Notes under the pieces: model-generated
Seen by the model: the letters and a program-made list of their open reading frames with translations, nothing else
What the model was told of the DNA's origin: nothing
The model's database searches: none
Shown here: positions 1-8,081 of the stretch, piece after piece
Position numbering within the stretch: the first letter of the stretch is position 1
Layout: the number at the start of each line of letters is the position of its first letter
NCBI RefSeq assembly: GCF_000968015.1
Contig: NZ_LACH01000073.1
Span: 1-64,000, forward strand
Reading direction: 5' to 3'
Source of the DNA: Pseudomonas fluorescens
Lineage (GTDB): Bacteria > Pseudomonadota > Gammaproteobacteria > Pseudomonadales > Pseudomonadaceae
Length of the DNA: 64,000 bases
Made by a program: the position numbers and the translations under genes

Positions 1-26
1 TCATATGAACCCCCCCCTCCCCCCAG

Positions 27-162
27 CCCTCTCCCCAGTGGCGATAGGGGGAAAGGGAGCCGATCTCCACGCTTTTCAAAACTTGAGCTCGACTCGATAT
101 TTCAGGTCGATGTAAATCGAAAGAACACCTCGATCAGTCCCCTCGCCCCTCTGGGGAGAGGG
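27..162. repeat. host intergenic REPIN-like inverted repeat
   Basis: CCCTCTCCCCAG (27-38) and its exact complement CTGGGGAGAGGG (151-162) bracket about 110 bp, with further C-rich/G-rich flanks that also pair. Pyrimidine-rich palindromes of this kind are common between genes in Pseudomonas. No gene is seen in positions 1-219, so this is host intergenic DNA left of the prophage. It may belong to the former leader of the gene now at 48324. Confidence 0.6.
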
Positions 163-213
163 TTAGGGTGAGGGGTGGATCTAACTGACACACAACCATT
201 CGAGTAAACCCAT

Positions 214-219
214 CCCATG
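214..219. repeat. left target-site duplication CCCATG
   Basis: The hexamer CCCATG lies directly outside the TG that begins the prophage and recurs directly outside its right end at 48321-48326. Transposable phages duplicate a short target on insertion. The right copy contains the start codon of the alkylation-repair gene. Confidence 0.65.
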
Positions 220-230
220 TGTTTAGGGTT

Positions 231-264
231 GAGATAAATCCCAACGTATAAGCGAGATAAATCC
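231..264. promoter_or_regulatory. left-end transposase binding sites
   Basis: GAGATAAATCC occurs exactly twice, at 231-241 and 254-264, starting 11 and 34 bp inward from the TG at 220. Repeats of this sort at a Mu-like end are where transposase assembles. Positions 265-345, up to the activator gene, show no gene; there is only a small repeated GCAATAG element (307-333). Confidence 0.6.
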
Positions 265-345
265 GGTCCATTCCGGGATAGGCTGGCACAAATCGGGACA
301 CCCCGTGCAATAGCGTTGCACCCCACGCAATAGACAAAGCCCCGC

Positions 346-708
346 TCAGTCATCACCTGACGGGGCAAACATATCGACCTGACGACGCGCTATCTCATCT
401 TTCCGCACCGCCTTCACAATCTTATAAATCCACTGAAGCGACACCCCCCACTTACGCGCCAGGTCGCTCTGATTGGTGCCGTTGAACTCCTCGTAAATCA
501 GCCGATCCCGCCGACTCAACTTACCCGCCAGTCCCATCGGAAAATACACATTCTGACCACCCCAATGCGCCGCCATACGATCGGCGACCTCCTTGGCCAC
601 ATGACGGGCAGACCCCTCATCCATCGACACCAACTCCTTCAGCGAAGCCGCCACGTGTTCAGTCAGATCAACCAGCAGCTCCGGCCCCTTGCTTCGGAAG
701 TCACTCAT
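346..708 (-). CDS. Mor/C-family late transcription activator
   Basis: A 120-residue protein of the Mu Mor/C family. In Mu these proteins dimerise and activate middle (Mor) or late (C) promoters by helix-turn-helix binding to a dyad. The N-terminal half (about 8-50) matches the dimerisation part. The C-terminal half contains the glycine/HTH segment (LSRRDRLIYEEFNGTN, then DLARKWGVSLQWIYKIV, about 70-105) typical of the family. It is the last gene of the leftward early operon, suitable for switching on the four late blocks. The probable target is the dyad found upstream of each block. Length is normal for the family. Confidence 0.88.
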   Translation of the reverse strand: MSDFRSKGPELLVDLTEHVAASLKELVSMDEGSARHVAKEVADRMAAHWGGQNVYFPMGLAGKLSRRDRLIYEEFNGTNQSDLARKWGVSLQWIYKIVKAVRKDEIARRQVDMFAPSGDD

Positions 709-735
709 ACATCCACCACCGCAGCAGGGCCAGAC

Positions 736-1053
736 TCATTGATCCTGCTCCTTCACCAACGTAAACCAAGCCACATCAACGCCCCGAACCGTCACTGTAT
801 TGCAGGTAGATTGCCCCGCAGGCGCATAGCGAATCCCCCGCAACTGATACCCGAACCGCTCCATAAACAGCTCAACACTGTCCTGTTCGATAAAAATCTT
901 ATTGTCCAGAAACACCAAAAGCTTGATCGAAACGCCGGCCTCACGAATTTCACGAGTCAACTCATTGAAAGCCGAAAGCCTCGCCGGGAACGCCTCAGTC
1001 AAAATACTCAACGGCTCAACCACCGGTGCACCCGCCAGATTCAAAGCATCCAT
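736..1053 (-). CDS. early phage protein of unknown function
   Basis: 105 residues starting at MDALNLAG. The ATG at 1053 follows an AGGGGG ribosome site that lies over the end of the upstream MuB-like gene, so translation is probably coupled. No catalytic motif or membrane segment is visible; the predicted chain is a mixed alpha/beta domain. It sits between the MuB-like ATPase and the activator in the early operon. Small unassigned genes in this position are usual in Mu-like phages. An earlier in-frame start exists but would overlap MuB. Confidence 0.65.
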   Translation of the reverse strand: MDALNLAGAPVVEPLSILTEAFPARLSAFNELTREIREAGVSIKLLVFLDNKIFIEQDSVELFMERFGYQLRGIRYAPAGQSTCNTVTVRGVDVAWFTLVKEQDQ

Positions 1054-1054
1054 C

Positions 1055-2236
1055 TCACACCCCCTTAACGACATCGGCAGTCACCATCGGCACCCCAAGC
1101 TGAACAGCCAGATTCATCGCCGCGATTACCAAATTGCCGATTGCCAAGGGGTAAAGCAGCGACACGGTCACATCCCTACCTCCATGACGTGCTGGCTGAG
1201 ATAGCCGCGCAGCAATCGCCTGAATACCACCCTCATCAATGACCTCTCCGAGCGCTTTGCCCGCCCGGTCAAAACGGAACGTCAAAAACTCCTTCAAGCG
1301 CGAATGATCAACCGGCATCAGCGTGACCCGCTCACACCGCTGCACCACCTCACGTACATCGGCATTACGCTCACTCAACTTCACCCCCAACTCGGGCTGG
1401 CCAATCATGATAATGCTCACCAACTTAGTGAACCCCACCTCCAACTCCAAGATGCGCTTAAGGTGCTTAAGCGTCGGAATCGGCAAACAATGAGCCTCCT
1501 CAATCACCAAACAATGGCGATACCCGGCCGCATGCGACTCCTTCAGCGCCTTATGCAACTGAGCGAACCGCGCCTCAGGGCTGCTCTTAGGCTTAGCCAG
1601 CGGCGAGACAGCCGCCATCATCGACTCGGCAATGTGCGTGCTCTTCAACGATTTACCCTTAGTGTCATTGTCCTCAGACGCCAACACATAAGGCTCAATG
1701 ACAATCACCGGGTCAGTATTCTCAACAATTCGATTCACCAAATCCCGGCGAAGCGTGCTCTTACCGGCTCCCGATTCCCCCTCAACCGCCAAAAACCCAC
1801 CATGACGCGCCGTCTGATACATCACCTCACGCACATACCGAATATCCGGGCTCACCCACATATCCTGGGCACACTGCAACTCATCAAACGGATCGCGAAA
1901 CAAACCAAAGGCCTTACGAGTCGTTGGCTGTAACGTCTGCTTTGGCAGCAACATCAATTCGTCCTCCCTGGACGGCTCATTCAAAAGGGCCGGCCCCTTC
2001 GTGTTGGCGCACGGCGGGTCCACTTCATCAAACGCATGGGCGATAGCGGCATCATTGGCGCCGGATTCAGTCAAAAACACCCGAATACGCCCCTGTAATT
2101 CGTCGCTGTCTAGACTGCGCGGCCAATGCCCGTGGTTCACCAACTGCGCCACCGTCGCACCGCTCAGGCGCAGCGACTGAGCCAACGCCGACTGAGGTCG
2201 GCCAACCGCCTGCAGAATCTTCTTAAGCTTCAACAT
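1055..2236 (-). CDS. MuB-like AAA+ transposition target protein
   Basis: 393 residues. A lambda-repressor-like HTH covers about 1-35. An ExeA/MuB-type AAA+ domain follows, with Walker A GESGAGKS around residues 153-160 and Walker B CLVIEEAH around 242-249. MuB forms ATP-dependent filaments on target DNA, recruits and stimulates the MuA transposase, and gives target immunity. It lies directly downstream of the transposase, and the stop and start codons overlap. The ATG at 2236 is preceded in frame by a GTG at 2239, so the start is uncertain by one codon. All ATPase motifs are present. Confidence 0.9.
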   Translation of the reverse strand: MLKLKKILQAVGRPQSALAQSLRLSGATVAQLVNHGHWPRSLDSDELQGRIRVFLTESGANDAAIAHAFDEVDPPCANTKGPALLNEPSREDELMLLPKQTLQPTTRKAFGLFRDPFDELQCAQDMWVSPDIRYVREVMYQTARHGGFLAVEGESGAGKSTLRRDLVNRIVENTDPVIVIEPYVLASEDNDTKGKSLKSTHIAESMMAAVSPLAKPKSSPEARFAQLHKALKESHAAGYRHCLVIEEAHCLPIPTLKHLKRILELEVGFTKLVSIIMIGQPELGVKLSERNADVREVVQRCERVTLMPVDHSRLKEFLTFRFDRAGKALGEVIDEGGIQAIAARLSQPARHGGRDVTVSLLYPLAIGNLVIAAMNLAVQLGVPMVTADVVKGV

Positions 2237-4011
2237 CACTCACCTCCAACCACCGCCCGAACCAGGCTGAACGGCTTACGCAGGACCTCAATGGGTCGAT
2301 TCAGCTCGGCCTCAACGGCCTCCAGCTGCTCTTCAAGAACACCTTCCGGAAAACGCTGCTGCAGCCAGCCAAACGTCTCGGCCGTCCAAAGATGGCCAAG
2401 CCGCGGACGTAACAACTTCGCAGCCTCAACATGACTGAGCGGCACAAACTCAACGGAAGGTGCATCAACATTAAGCGCAGTGCCGCGCCGTGGCAGATAA
2501 GCCGGCAGCACCGTGTCATTCACATGTTTATGTGGATCAATCAGCCCACCGAACGGCACGGCCTTCGCCTTACGAGCAGCCTGAGCATCGGCCTCATTCG
2601 TCGTGCCAGTCGCCAACTGCTCCAACGCCTTGCGCGACACCTGGGCCGGCGTATCGCAATGGCGCTTGAACTGCTCACCGATCATCGCGGCCGACTCGGC
2701 AAACCCAAACGCATCCACCCCAACGCGCTCAATCACGTGATACCGCTCACGCCCGTCATCGCCCACCAGCACCGCAATCGCCGAGTCCTTATCGCGCCAA
2801 CAATTGCGAGTGACCAGCAGCTTTTCACCCACCATCACCCCCGGCACCGAACTCACATCAAACTGCGCAGCGCGGAACGAAACCCGCAGCAAATTACTCA
2901 CCTTGCGATGTTCCGGCGTACTCACCGCCAGCTCACGACACACCTCAACACTCGGTGCCAGACGCAACTGCTCTGGCAAAATCAACTGCCAAACCCCATA
3001 CCGAGTACGGCGCGTGCGGGTATGAATAGACGTCGCATTGAAGTACCGCATCCACCGACCGGCCCAGGCATTAATCTGCTCCAGACTGCTCGCCGCCTGA
3101 AACTTCAAAGCACTTTCGAACTCCCGTTCAACAAGGTTATGCGCCTGTTCGACCTGACCCTTGGCCCGCGCATTACCGGCCCGATTAATAATCAAATCAA
3201 TCGACAAAACACGGCAAAGATTACGGAACATTCCACTGGTCATCGCCGCCCCAGGGTCCGTCATCAACACCCAAGGCACCCCATGAAAAGGGTCGGACTC
3301 ACTGCGCTTTTGCATCGCATTAATCAACACACTGCACAGATTCTCAGACGACTCCGCCCCCAACACATACTCCACATACAGCGTGCCGCTCGTATGGTCC
3401 GTGATCACATACCGCCACAGCCGCTGGCGCTCGATCTTCTTCAGATTGGCGGGCTTACCGTCGTAAAACTCAGCCTTATTCATCACCCGAGCGCCGTCAT
3501 CGGCCAGATAAAACTGCGTCGAAATAGACGCATCAATCTGCCAAACATGATTGGGATGCTGACTCGCCAGCGACACCGCCGGCGCGTCCTGCAACAACTG
3601 CTCGGGGTGCAACTTATAAGCGCGCAACGCGCGGCTGATAGCGCTACGGCTCAAGGGCCGAAACTCACCCGTCAGCTCATCCACCCGGCCAGCCACCACC
3701 AGGTGATTACTGCGCAAGCGCTCAACGGCCCGCACAATCGTCGACAACTGCTTATTGTTCGCCCGGATCGACTCCAGCAACACCGCCGAAATCAACCGCG
3801 CCTCCTCAATCGGCAACGCGCTACAACCCGCATCACTGCGACGCTTACGCGGCTTAGCCAAACGCACCGCCTTCAACTGGCGTTGCAGGGTAGAAATAGA
3901 CACTCTCAGCGCCAACGCTCCAGCCTGGTAAATGGCCGTACGCTCGCCATGCGCTGCCGCATCAGCGCGCTGCGCAACCTGCATCAACTGCTCGATATGA
4001 ACCGGATTCAT
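2236..4011 (-). CDS. MuA-like DDE transposase
   Basis: 591 residues. This is the recombinase for integration and replicative transposition. An N-terminal HTH region (about 20-60) precedes the RNase-H-like catalytic core. D160 (WQIDAS), D252 (LMTDPGA) and E288 (KGQVEQAHN) form the DDE triad. A basic beta-barrel and C-terminal region follow, expected to contact the MuB-like partner. Length is close to Mu A (663) and related transposases. It starts at ATG 4011, just after the stop of the upstream gene. The catalytic residues are intact, so the enzyme should be active. It probably binds the GAGATAAATCC-type repeats at both prophage ends. Confidence 0.92.
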   Translation of the reverse strand: MNPVHIEQLMQVAQRADAAAHGERTAIYQAGALALRVSISTLQRQLKAVRLAKPRKRRSDAGCSALPIEEARLISAVLLESIRANNKQLSTIVRAVERLRSNHLVVAGRVDELTGEFRPLSRSAISRALRAYKLHPEQLLQDAPAVSLASQHPNHVWQIDASISTQFYLADDGARVMNKAEFYDGKPANLKKIERQRLWRYVITDHTSGTLYVEYVLGAESSENLCSVLINAMQKRSESDPFHGVPWVLMTDPGAAMTSGMFRNLCRVLSIDLIINRAGNARAKGQVEQAHNLVEREFESALKFQAASSLEQINAWAGRWMRYFNATSIHTRTRRTRYGVWQLILPEQLRLAPSVEVCRELAVSTPEHRKVSNLLRVSFRAAQFDVSSVPGVMVGEKLLVTRNCWRDKDSAIAVLVGDDGRERYHVIERVGVDAFGFAESAAMIGEQFKRHCDTPAQVSRKALEQLATGTTNEADAQAARKAKAVPFGGLIDPHKHVNDTVLPAYLPRRGTALNVDAPSVEFVPLSHVEAAKLLRPRLGHLWTAETFGWLQQRFPEGVLEEQLEAVEAELNRPIEVLRKPFSLVRAVVGGE

Positions 4012-4014
4012 CAA

Positions 4015-4944
4015 TCAGGCCTCCGCAGGCATCAGCCAGACCGCGGCGCCATCCACCTGATCGACCAAATTGAACTCACTGCGAACCGTCCCCAGCGTGA
4101 CCTCCAACTGCCGAATCAGACCGGTCTTAAAAGCGCGGTGATCCTCGCCGTCAACAGCCAGCGCCCCAAGCTTGGCAAACCCCTCACGCAACGGCCCCAA
4201 CACACTGGCCTCCGCCTCATAAGCAATCGCCGCCACCTCCCCACGTAAAGCCTTCGCCGCCTCATCCGCCGGCATCGCCTGAATCCGCTTACGTGTTAAC
4301 TCCAACTCCCGCCGGGCCTTATCCAAATCAACACTCTTCTTCGCCATCACCTCACCTTGCGCGGCGTAATCAGCACTCGACTCATCAAGGCGCCGGCCCT
4401 GTGCCTCCTTCTCCTTGGCGTGCCTGGCAATAATCTCCTCGGCAAGCTCAACAAACGCCTCCTTATCGCCGGCCTTCGCCACCTCAATCAGCGCCGCCTG
4501 CTGGTCCTGTGGCAAGCGCCGATATTGACCCAACTCTCGGTAACCAATCCCCATCCGCGACATCGACTCCAACGCCTCCTCACCGAAGGCCCGCAAGTTC
4601 GCAATATCTCGATCTACCTGATCAACCGAGCGCCCCAACAACCCACAAAACTCAACCCACGTCCCGCTCAGCAACCCCGCACCGTGCGGACTCTTACGCC
4701 CGGCCATCCCCCGATACAGCTTGTTCTCCTTCACAAACGCCAACTTCGACGTCCGCACCGTGCGGGAAAACTCCTCAAACACGCCCGCCATCTGCGCCTG
4801 GCCCAACAACTGATTCACCATGTCCCGCTCTTCACTGTGCGAGGCGTGAAGCACCGCCATTGCGTTCTGATCAGCCGTCAACATCGCCCCATTCAAAGCG
4901 GGCAACGCCAATGCCTCGACGGGAATGCTCTTCGTCCGTGCCAT
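4015..4944 (-). CDS. early phage protein, possible DNA-binding
   Basis: 309 residues, with a strong AAGGAGG ribosome site before ATG 4944. No family recognised with confidence. The chain is mostly helical. Residues about 165-245 are charged and probably coiled-coil (alternating K/E/R and L). A central segment (about 105-160, from the S-V-D-Q-V-D-R-D stretch on) could be a DNA-binding module. It sits between the small HTH gene and the transposase in the early operon. That position fits an accessory replication or transposition factor, but no function is assigned. Confidence 0.75.
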   Translation of the reverse strand: MARTKSIPVEALALPALNGAMLTADQNAMAVLHASHSEERDMVNQLLGQAQMAGVFEEFSRTVRTSKLAFVKENKLYRGMAGRKSPHGAGLLSGTWVEFCGLLGRSVDQVDRDIANLRAFGEEALESMSRMGIGYRELGQYRRLPQDQQAALIEVAKAGDKEAFVELAEEIIARHAKEKEAQGRRLDESSADYAAQGEVMAKKSVDLDKARRELELTRKRIQAMPADEAAKALRGEVAAIAYEAEASVLGPLREGFAKLGALAVDGEDHRAFKTGLIRQLEVTLGTVRSEFNLVDQVDGAAVWLMPAEA

Positions 4945-4953
4945 ACAACCTCC

Positions 4954-5256
4954 TTAAACGATCGATCCAGCGGCAATCCGCTGATTGATTTCCTGCATCC
5001 GCCCCGTCAAACGAACCATGTGCTCGGCGTGTGCCTGTGCGATCTGCAACACACCCACCGAGTGCGCAAAGCGGCCGTTATCCAGCTTCACCGCCAGACC
5101 TTCCTCAATCAGCGTCTGCATCGCCCGCGTGATATTGCTGGGGCTGTCCTGCGTCAGGTAAGCCAGCTCCGAATTACTCAAACCCGTCACCGTGTGGCCC
5201 TTCAACGCCTTCAACACACGCAACACCCGCGCAGCCGCTGACACCGTGCGATTCAT
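4954..5256 (-). CDS. small winged-helix (IclR-like) protein
   Basis: 100 residues. Residues about 5-60 resemble the N-terminal winged helix of IclR regulators (AARVLRVLKALKG, then SNSELAYLTQDSPSNITRAM as helix-turn-helix). The effector-binding half is missing. The ATG overlaps the stop of the preceding gene (ATGA), so the two are translationally coupled. By position it could play a Ner-like part, turning down early transcription. That role is inferred from context only. Confidence 0.75.
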   Translation of the reverse strand: MNRTVSAAARVLRVLKALKGHTVTGLSNSELAYLTQDSPSNITRAMQTLIEEGLAVKLDNGRFAHSVGVLQIAQAHAEHMVRLTGRMQEINQRIAAGSIV

Positions 5257-5477
5257 AAGCTCGCCTCCGGCCCAAACATTTCAGGTAAATTGACAGCCTC
5301 AATACCCATGGCATTAACCAGCGAACGGGTTAGGCCTGTATTGAAAACACCGAAAACGGTGTGGGTTCGTGGGTTTTTTGTAGGAAATGTCTTTTTTTGC
5401 CCTGCGCACGCACACGGCAGGTGTTTTAAAGCGGTAGATTCCAAATAACCGATATGATTTTTCATCCTGAGCCTCAC
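5253..5477 (-). CDS. small early protein, GTG start
   Basis: 74 residues, unrecognised, with a basic N-terminal half. The case for a real gene is its fit. Its GTG at 5477 overlaps the stop of the gp16-like gene by four bases (GTGA), and its own stop overlaps the next gene's start (ATGA), giving an unbroken coupled chain. An alternative start is ATG at 5465. Confidence 0.5.
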   Translation of the reverse strand: MRLRMKNHIGYLESTALKHLPCACAGQKKTFPTKNPRTHTVFGVFNTGLTRSLVNAMGIEAVNLPEMFGPEASL

Positions 5478-5710
5478 GCCACAAAGCGGTTGAGCTCAAG
5501 GGCCGTCGCCGGGTCAGTACAAATTTCCCCGGCCTTAAGACCCAACTTGATCGCAATCTCGTGGGCCTGACCGCGCACACATTTCTTGCGCCCACCCAAC
5601 ACCTCAAACACCAGGTTGGGCGAAAAACGATTAGCGATTGCCCACTGGGTAATCGAAATACCTTTGGCCTTGAGCTCAGCTCGGGCCTGATCTGCAGTAC
5701 GTAGCGCCAT
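5474..5710 (-). CDS. BcepMu gp16-like DNA-binding protein
   Basis: 78 residues starting MALRTADQ, with a GGAGGG ribosome site. The sequence (RAELKAKGISITQWAIANRF, then VLGGRKKCVRGQAHEIAIKLGL) matches the BcepMu gp16 family, a lambda-repressor-like HTH found in transposable phages and thought to act as a Ner-like regulator at the early promoter. It is the first gene of the leftward early operon and faces the divergent repressor. A longer upstream in-frame reading exists but would run over the operator region and lacks a good ribosome site. Confidence 0.8.
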   Translation of the reverse strand: MALRTADQARAELKAKGISITQWAIANRFSPNLVFEVLGGRKKCVRGQAHEIAIKLGLKAGEICTDPATALELNRFVA

Positions 5711-5775
5711 GGGGTCCCTCCGGGGGCTGCCGGCACCCGTTGCGGTGCCGATTAAGTTGCCGTTCGTGGTCGGAC

Positions 5776-5840
5776 GGTGTGAACCCATAATGGAACCGAA
5801 CGGTTCCTTTTTAAAGGCTTTTTGGTAACCGAATGGTTTC
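5776..5840. promoter_or_regulatory. divergent early/repressor promoters with operators
   Basis: Two related palindromes lie between the gp16-like gene and the repressor: GGAACCGAACGGTTCC (5792-5807) and GTAACCGAATGGTTTC (5825-5840). Their centres are 33 bp apart, about three helical turns. A weaker GGT-N4-ACC lies at 5776-5785. On the minus strand a possible -10 (CATTAT, ending 5787) and -35 (TTTAAA, about 5811-5816) would flank the first palindrome. On the plus strand a possible -10, CATAAT (5786-5791), serves the repressor. The second palindrome covers the repressor's own start codon. This fits lysogenic repression plus autoregulation. Confidence 0.6.
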
Positions 5841-6252
5841 TTTTTGTGAACGACTGCGCGCAGAACGAACACGACTTGGCCTCAACCAAACCGACTTCGC
5901 GGCATTGGCCGGCGTGACCAAGAAAACGCAAATGCTCTACGAAGCAGACGAACGCGTGCCCGACGCCAACTACCTGGCCGCCATCGCCAAAGGCGGCGCC
6001 GACCTGTACTTCATCATCACCGGGCAAAAAATCGCCGCCACGCCGACCGCCATTGCATGGGCACCCATCGACAGCGAAAAACTTGGTCGAATCATCGAAA
6101 TGCTAGAGGCGGCAGCCAAACAAGCCGGTCGGCGCTGGCCGTCCAAAAAATTGGCCGAAGTGGCCGCAGAGGTCTACAACGCGCTAGGTGAAGATCAAGG
6201 GATTGATGAACCACGCGTTGAGCGAATATTGAAGTTGGTAGTAAATCGCTAA
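5833..6252 (+). CDS. phage repressor (XRE-type HTH)
   Basis: 139 residues. The N-terminal XRE helix-turn-helix (about 5-60) includes LGLNQTDFAALAGVTKKT. The C-terminal helical part (about 75-139) is probably for dimerisation; there is no S24 peptidase domain, so it should not self-cleave by the LexA route. It is divergent from the early operon and likely keeps lysogeny. The start at 5833 has only a weak ribosome site and lies inside an operator palindrome, so bound repressor would affect its own expression. Cargo 1 follows in the same direction and may be expressed in the lysogen. Confidence 0.82.
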   Translation: MVSFCERLRAERTRLGLNQTDFAALAGVTKKTQMLYEADERVPDANYLAAIAKGGADLYFIITGQKIAATPTAIAWAPIDSEKLGRIIEMLEAAAKQAGRRWPSKKLAEVAAEVYNALGEDQGIDEPRVERILKLVVNR

Positions 6253-6268
6253 ATAGCAAAGGAGTTGT

Positions 6269-6754
6269 ATGCCGAGCGAGGACGAATACCTGGTAAAAAA
6301 TCTGTCAGCCAGGCTTTCTGAGGAAATCGAAAATCTCCCCAGGGATGGAAAAGATCACGAACTCACCATCAAAATCAAAGGTAACCGGGGACACATCAAC
6401 CTCGGCCACCAGACCTTCGACATCAAGACCGCCAAAGAACCCCCACCAGAAGGCAGCGACCGCACCCGAGAATGCCCGCAATGTCATCGCGGCACCTGGC
6501 GCTACACGCAACTGTGCATGCACTGCGATTACAACCTGCACCGCCACGACGAAGTCGCTGAACACGAAAAAGAACAGGCGCGCAAAGATCGAAACAACCT
6601 ACAAATGTTGAAGATCTGTGTCACCTGCGTGGGCATCGCAGTACTGAGCTTTTTCGTCAGAGACTTTCTGCCTGAAACATTAAAACCTTGGGCCGTAGGC
6701 CTGACAGGCGTCTTTGGCTTTTTTGCATTCATGATCATGACGTCACACAAATAA
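6269..6754 (+). CDS. zinc-ribbon membrane protein (cargo 1)
   Basis: 161 residues, AAAGGAG ribosome site. A cytoplasmic N-terminal region is followed by a four-cysteine zinc ribbon (C69, C72, C83, C86), a charged helix, then two hydrophobic segments (about 112-130 and 137-157). No known family recognised. It lies 16 bp after the repressor in the same direction and starts a three-gene set, so it is probably a lysogeny-expressed gene, for example for superinfection exclusion or defence. The function is inferred from position only. Confidence 0.75.
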   Translation: MPSEDEYLVKNLSARLSEEIENLPRDGKDHELTIKIKGNRGHINLGHQTFDIKTAKEPPPEGSDRTRECPQCHRGTWRYTQLCMHCDYNLHRHDEVAEHEKEQARKDRNNLQMLKICVTCVGIAVLSFFVRDFLPETLKPWAVGLTGVFGFFAFMIMTSHK

Positions 6755-6808
6755 AAAGCCGCCTTGTAACCGGTCATGGACGACCAGAAAATCTAAAAGG
6801 AAGTTTTG

Positions 6809-7507
6809 ATGAACGAGAAAAAAACAGAGTCCTGGAAAGATCGGCCCGTCGCCGAAAAGACCGCATTGATAATCAGCTGGGGTGTCGTGGCACTCATCAT
6901 GGTTTACTGGTTTATACCCAGTAAATCCGCACCGACCGCCCCCTCACAAAGCATCGTATCTGAAGTACAGCCCCCCACAGCCCAACATACCCGTGCCAGT
7001 GCGCAAGCACTGACCAGTGCAACCCAATACCTGTCGCAATTGGACAACGCCATGGCTGAAGGCATACACATACTCAAGGCCAACCAACTCCCTGAGCTGG
7101 CGGCTCACAGCCAAGTATTCAAATCATTACTTGATGATGGCCACGTGAAGTTTGGTCGTTCTGTGTTTCAACCATTAGGCAGGTGCAGCGCAGCGGCCGT
7201 CTTTGCCAATAGCTGGTGGCAGGCCCAAGTGAGTGCTGCTCGCCGAGGAGGGGCAGAGTCGATTCCCGGCTCGATCCAAAGCAATCTGGATGAATACAAA
7301 ATCAACCAAGCCGATTGCCTGAAAAGCGCAGATCCCTCGCTCGACACAACCGCAACAACTCAGAGCGACAAAAACGCTGGTGATAGCGAATGCCTTACAA
7401 CCTTCACCATTGATTCGGAAACCAAGGAATTGGTGGCAAAAGTAAACCTGCGCATTGCAAACCGGATCAGTCCCCACGCACAAAAGGAGTTAGCAATTTA
7501 TGTTTGA
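6809..7507 (+). CDS. membrane-anchored protein of unknown function (cargo 1)
   Basis: 232 residues starting MNEKKTE after an AAAAGGAAG site. One transmembrane helix near residues 20-38 is followed by a soluble periplasmic-type domain with several cysteines (around C126, C171 and C193) that could form disulphides. Not recognised. It overlaps the next gene by 8 bp, so the two are translated together. Its codon choice is more relaxed than that of the structural genes, as expected for acquired cargo. Confidence 0.72.
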   Translation: MNEKKTESWKDRPVAEKTALIISWGVVALIMVYWFIPSKSAPTAPSQSIVSEVQPPTAQHTRASAQALTSATQYLSQLDNAMAEGIHILKANQLPELAAHSQVFKSLLDDGHVKFGRSVFQPLGRCSAAAVFANSWWQAQVSAARRGGAESIPGSIQSNLDEYKINQADCLKSADPSLDTTATTQSDKNAGDSECLTTFTIDSETKELVAKVNLRIANRISPHAQKELAIYV

Positions 7508-8012
7508 CGACCTCATGAACGACAGTTGTTTCGTCATAGACGCAGACGGAAAGAGAATGGGACCATTCAAAACTGCCTTTACGAGAAAAAACAGCATCCA
7601 TATTTTTGACTCGACGCTAGATACTCAGGAAGGCGACACGCTCGTTCAGACCTTACCTAATGGCAAGGAGTTGTTATTCAACATCACAGGCGTCAGCTAT
7701 CAATCCGGCCTGGACGACATCCCAGGATGCTGGCACGTGGTTTATGCAAAAGGCGGCAATCAGCCCAAGGCGCCGCAGGTCATTAGCCCCACCTACAACT
7801 TCCACGGCTCCAACAATGTTCAGATCGGCGACAACAACATCCAGAACATTCGAAACGCGGTAGAAAGCTTGGTGGATGGCATAAACAACGCGCAGACAAC
7901 ACCTCAAGAAAAGGAAAAAGCCAAAGGCCTGTTACGCACATTCCTGGAGAACCCGACAACCGCCTCGGTACTCGGCGCAGCAGCCACCGGCGTACTCGCA
8001 TTGCTCGGCTAA
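7500..8012 (+). CDS. protein with RHIM-like amyloid motif (cargo 1)
   Basis: 170 residues. An N-terminal beta-rich part (about 1-95) leads to NNVQIGDNNIQNI at residues 105-117. A helical linker (about 118-150) and a hydrophobic glycine/alanine-rich tail (about 155-169) follow. VQIGDNN is nearly the core of the RHIM of animal RIPK3 (VQVGDNN) and matches the bacterial RHIM-like (BASS3) signalling motifs reported near NLR-type defence proteins. Such motifs nucleate functional amyloid. The gene overlaps its upstream membrane-protein partner. A defence or cell-death role is an inference. Confidence 0.75.
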   Translation: MFDDLMNDSCFVIDADGKRMGPFKTAFTRKNSIHIFDSTLDTQEGDTLVQTLPNGKELLFNITGVSYQSGLDDIPGCWHVVYAKGGNQPKAPQVISPTYNFHGSNNVQIGDNNIQNIRNAVESLVDGINNAQTTPQEKEKAKGLLRTFLENPTTASVLGAAATGVLALLG

Positions 8013-8021
8013 CAACCTCCT

Positions 8022-8039
8022 TAAACCCGATTAAAAGCC
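8022..8039 (+). promoter_or_regulatory. late promoter motif 1 (lysis/packaging block)
   Basis: TAAACCCGATTAAAAGCC, identical to the copy at 24662 and near-identical to 36475 and 44044. It contains TTAA-N6-TTAA dyad symmetry (8022 minus one onward). It stands 83 bp upstream of the first lysis gene and just after cargo 1. No consensus -10 follows (CATAGC lies at about 8061), as expected for an activator-dependent promoter. Confidence 0.7.
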
Positions 8040-8081
8040 CCTCCAGCCCACGCCGCCCACCATAGCGGCGTGTGCATTTCT

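Noticed and set aside
102..368. 88-residue minus-strand frame at the left end
   Set aside because: It runs across the prophage terminus and the transposase-site repeats, has no ribosome site, and its C-terminus translates an intergenic palindrome.
2431..4248. 605-residue open frame opposite the transposase and its upstream gene
   Set aside because: Antisense shadow caused by GC-rich codon use. It is rich in R, H, Q and L with no domain, while the minus strand has a clear DDE transposase.
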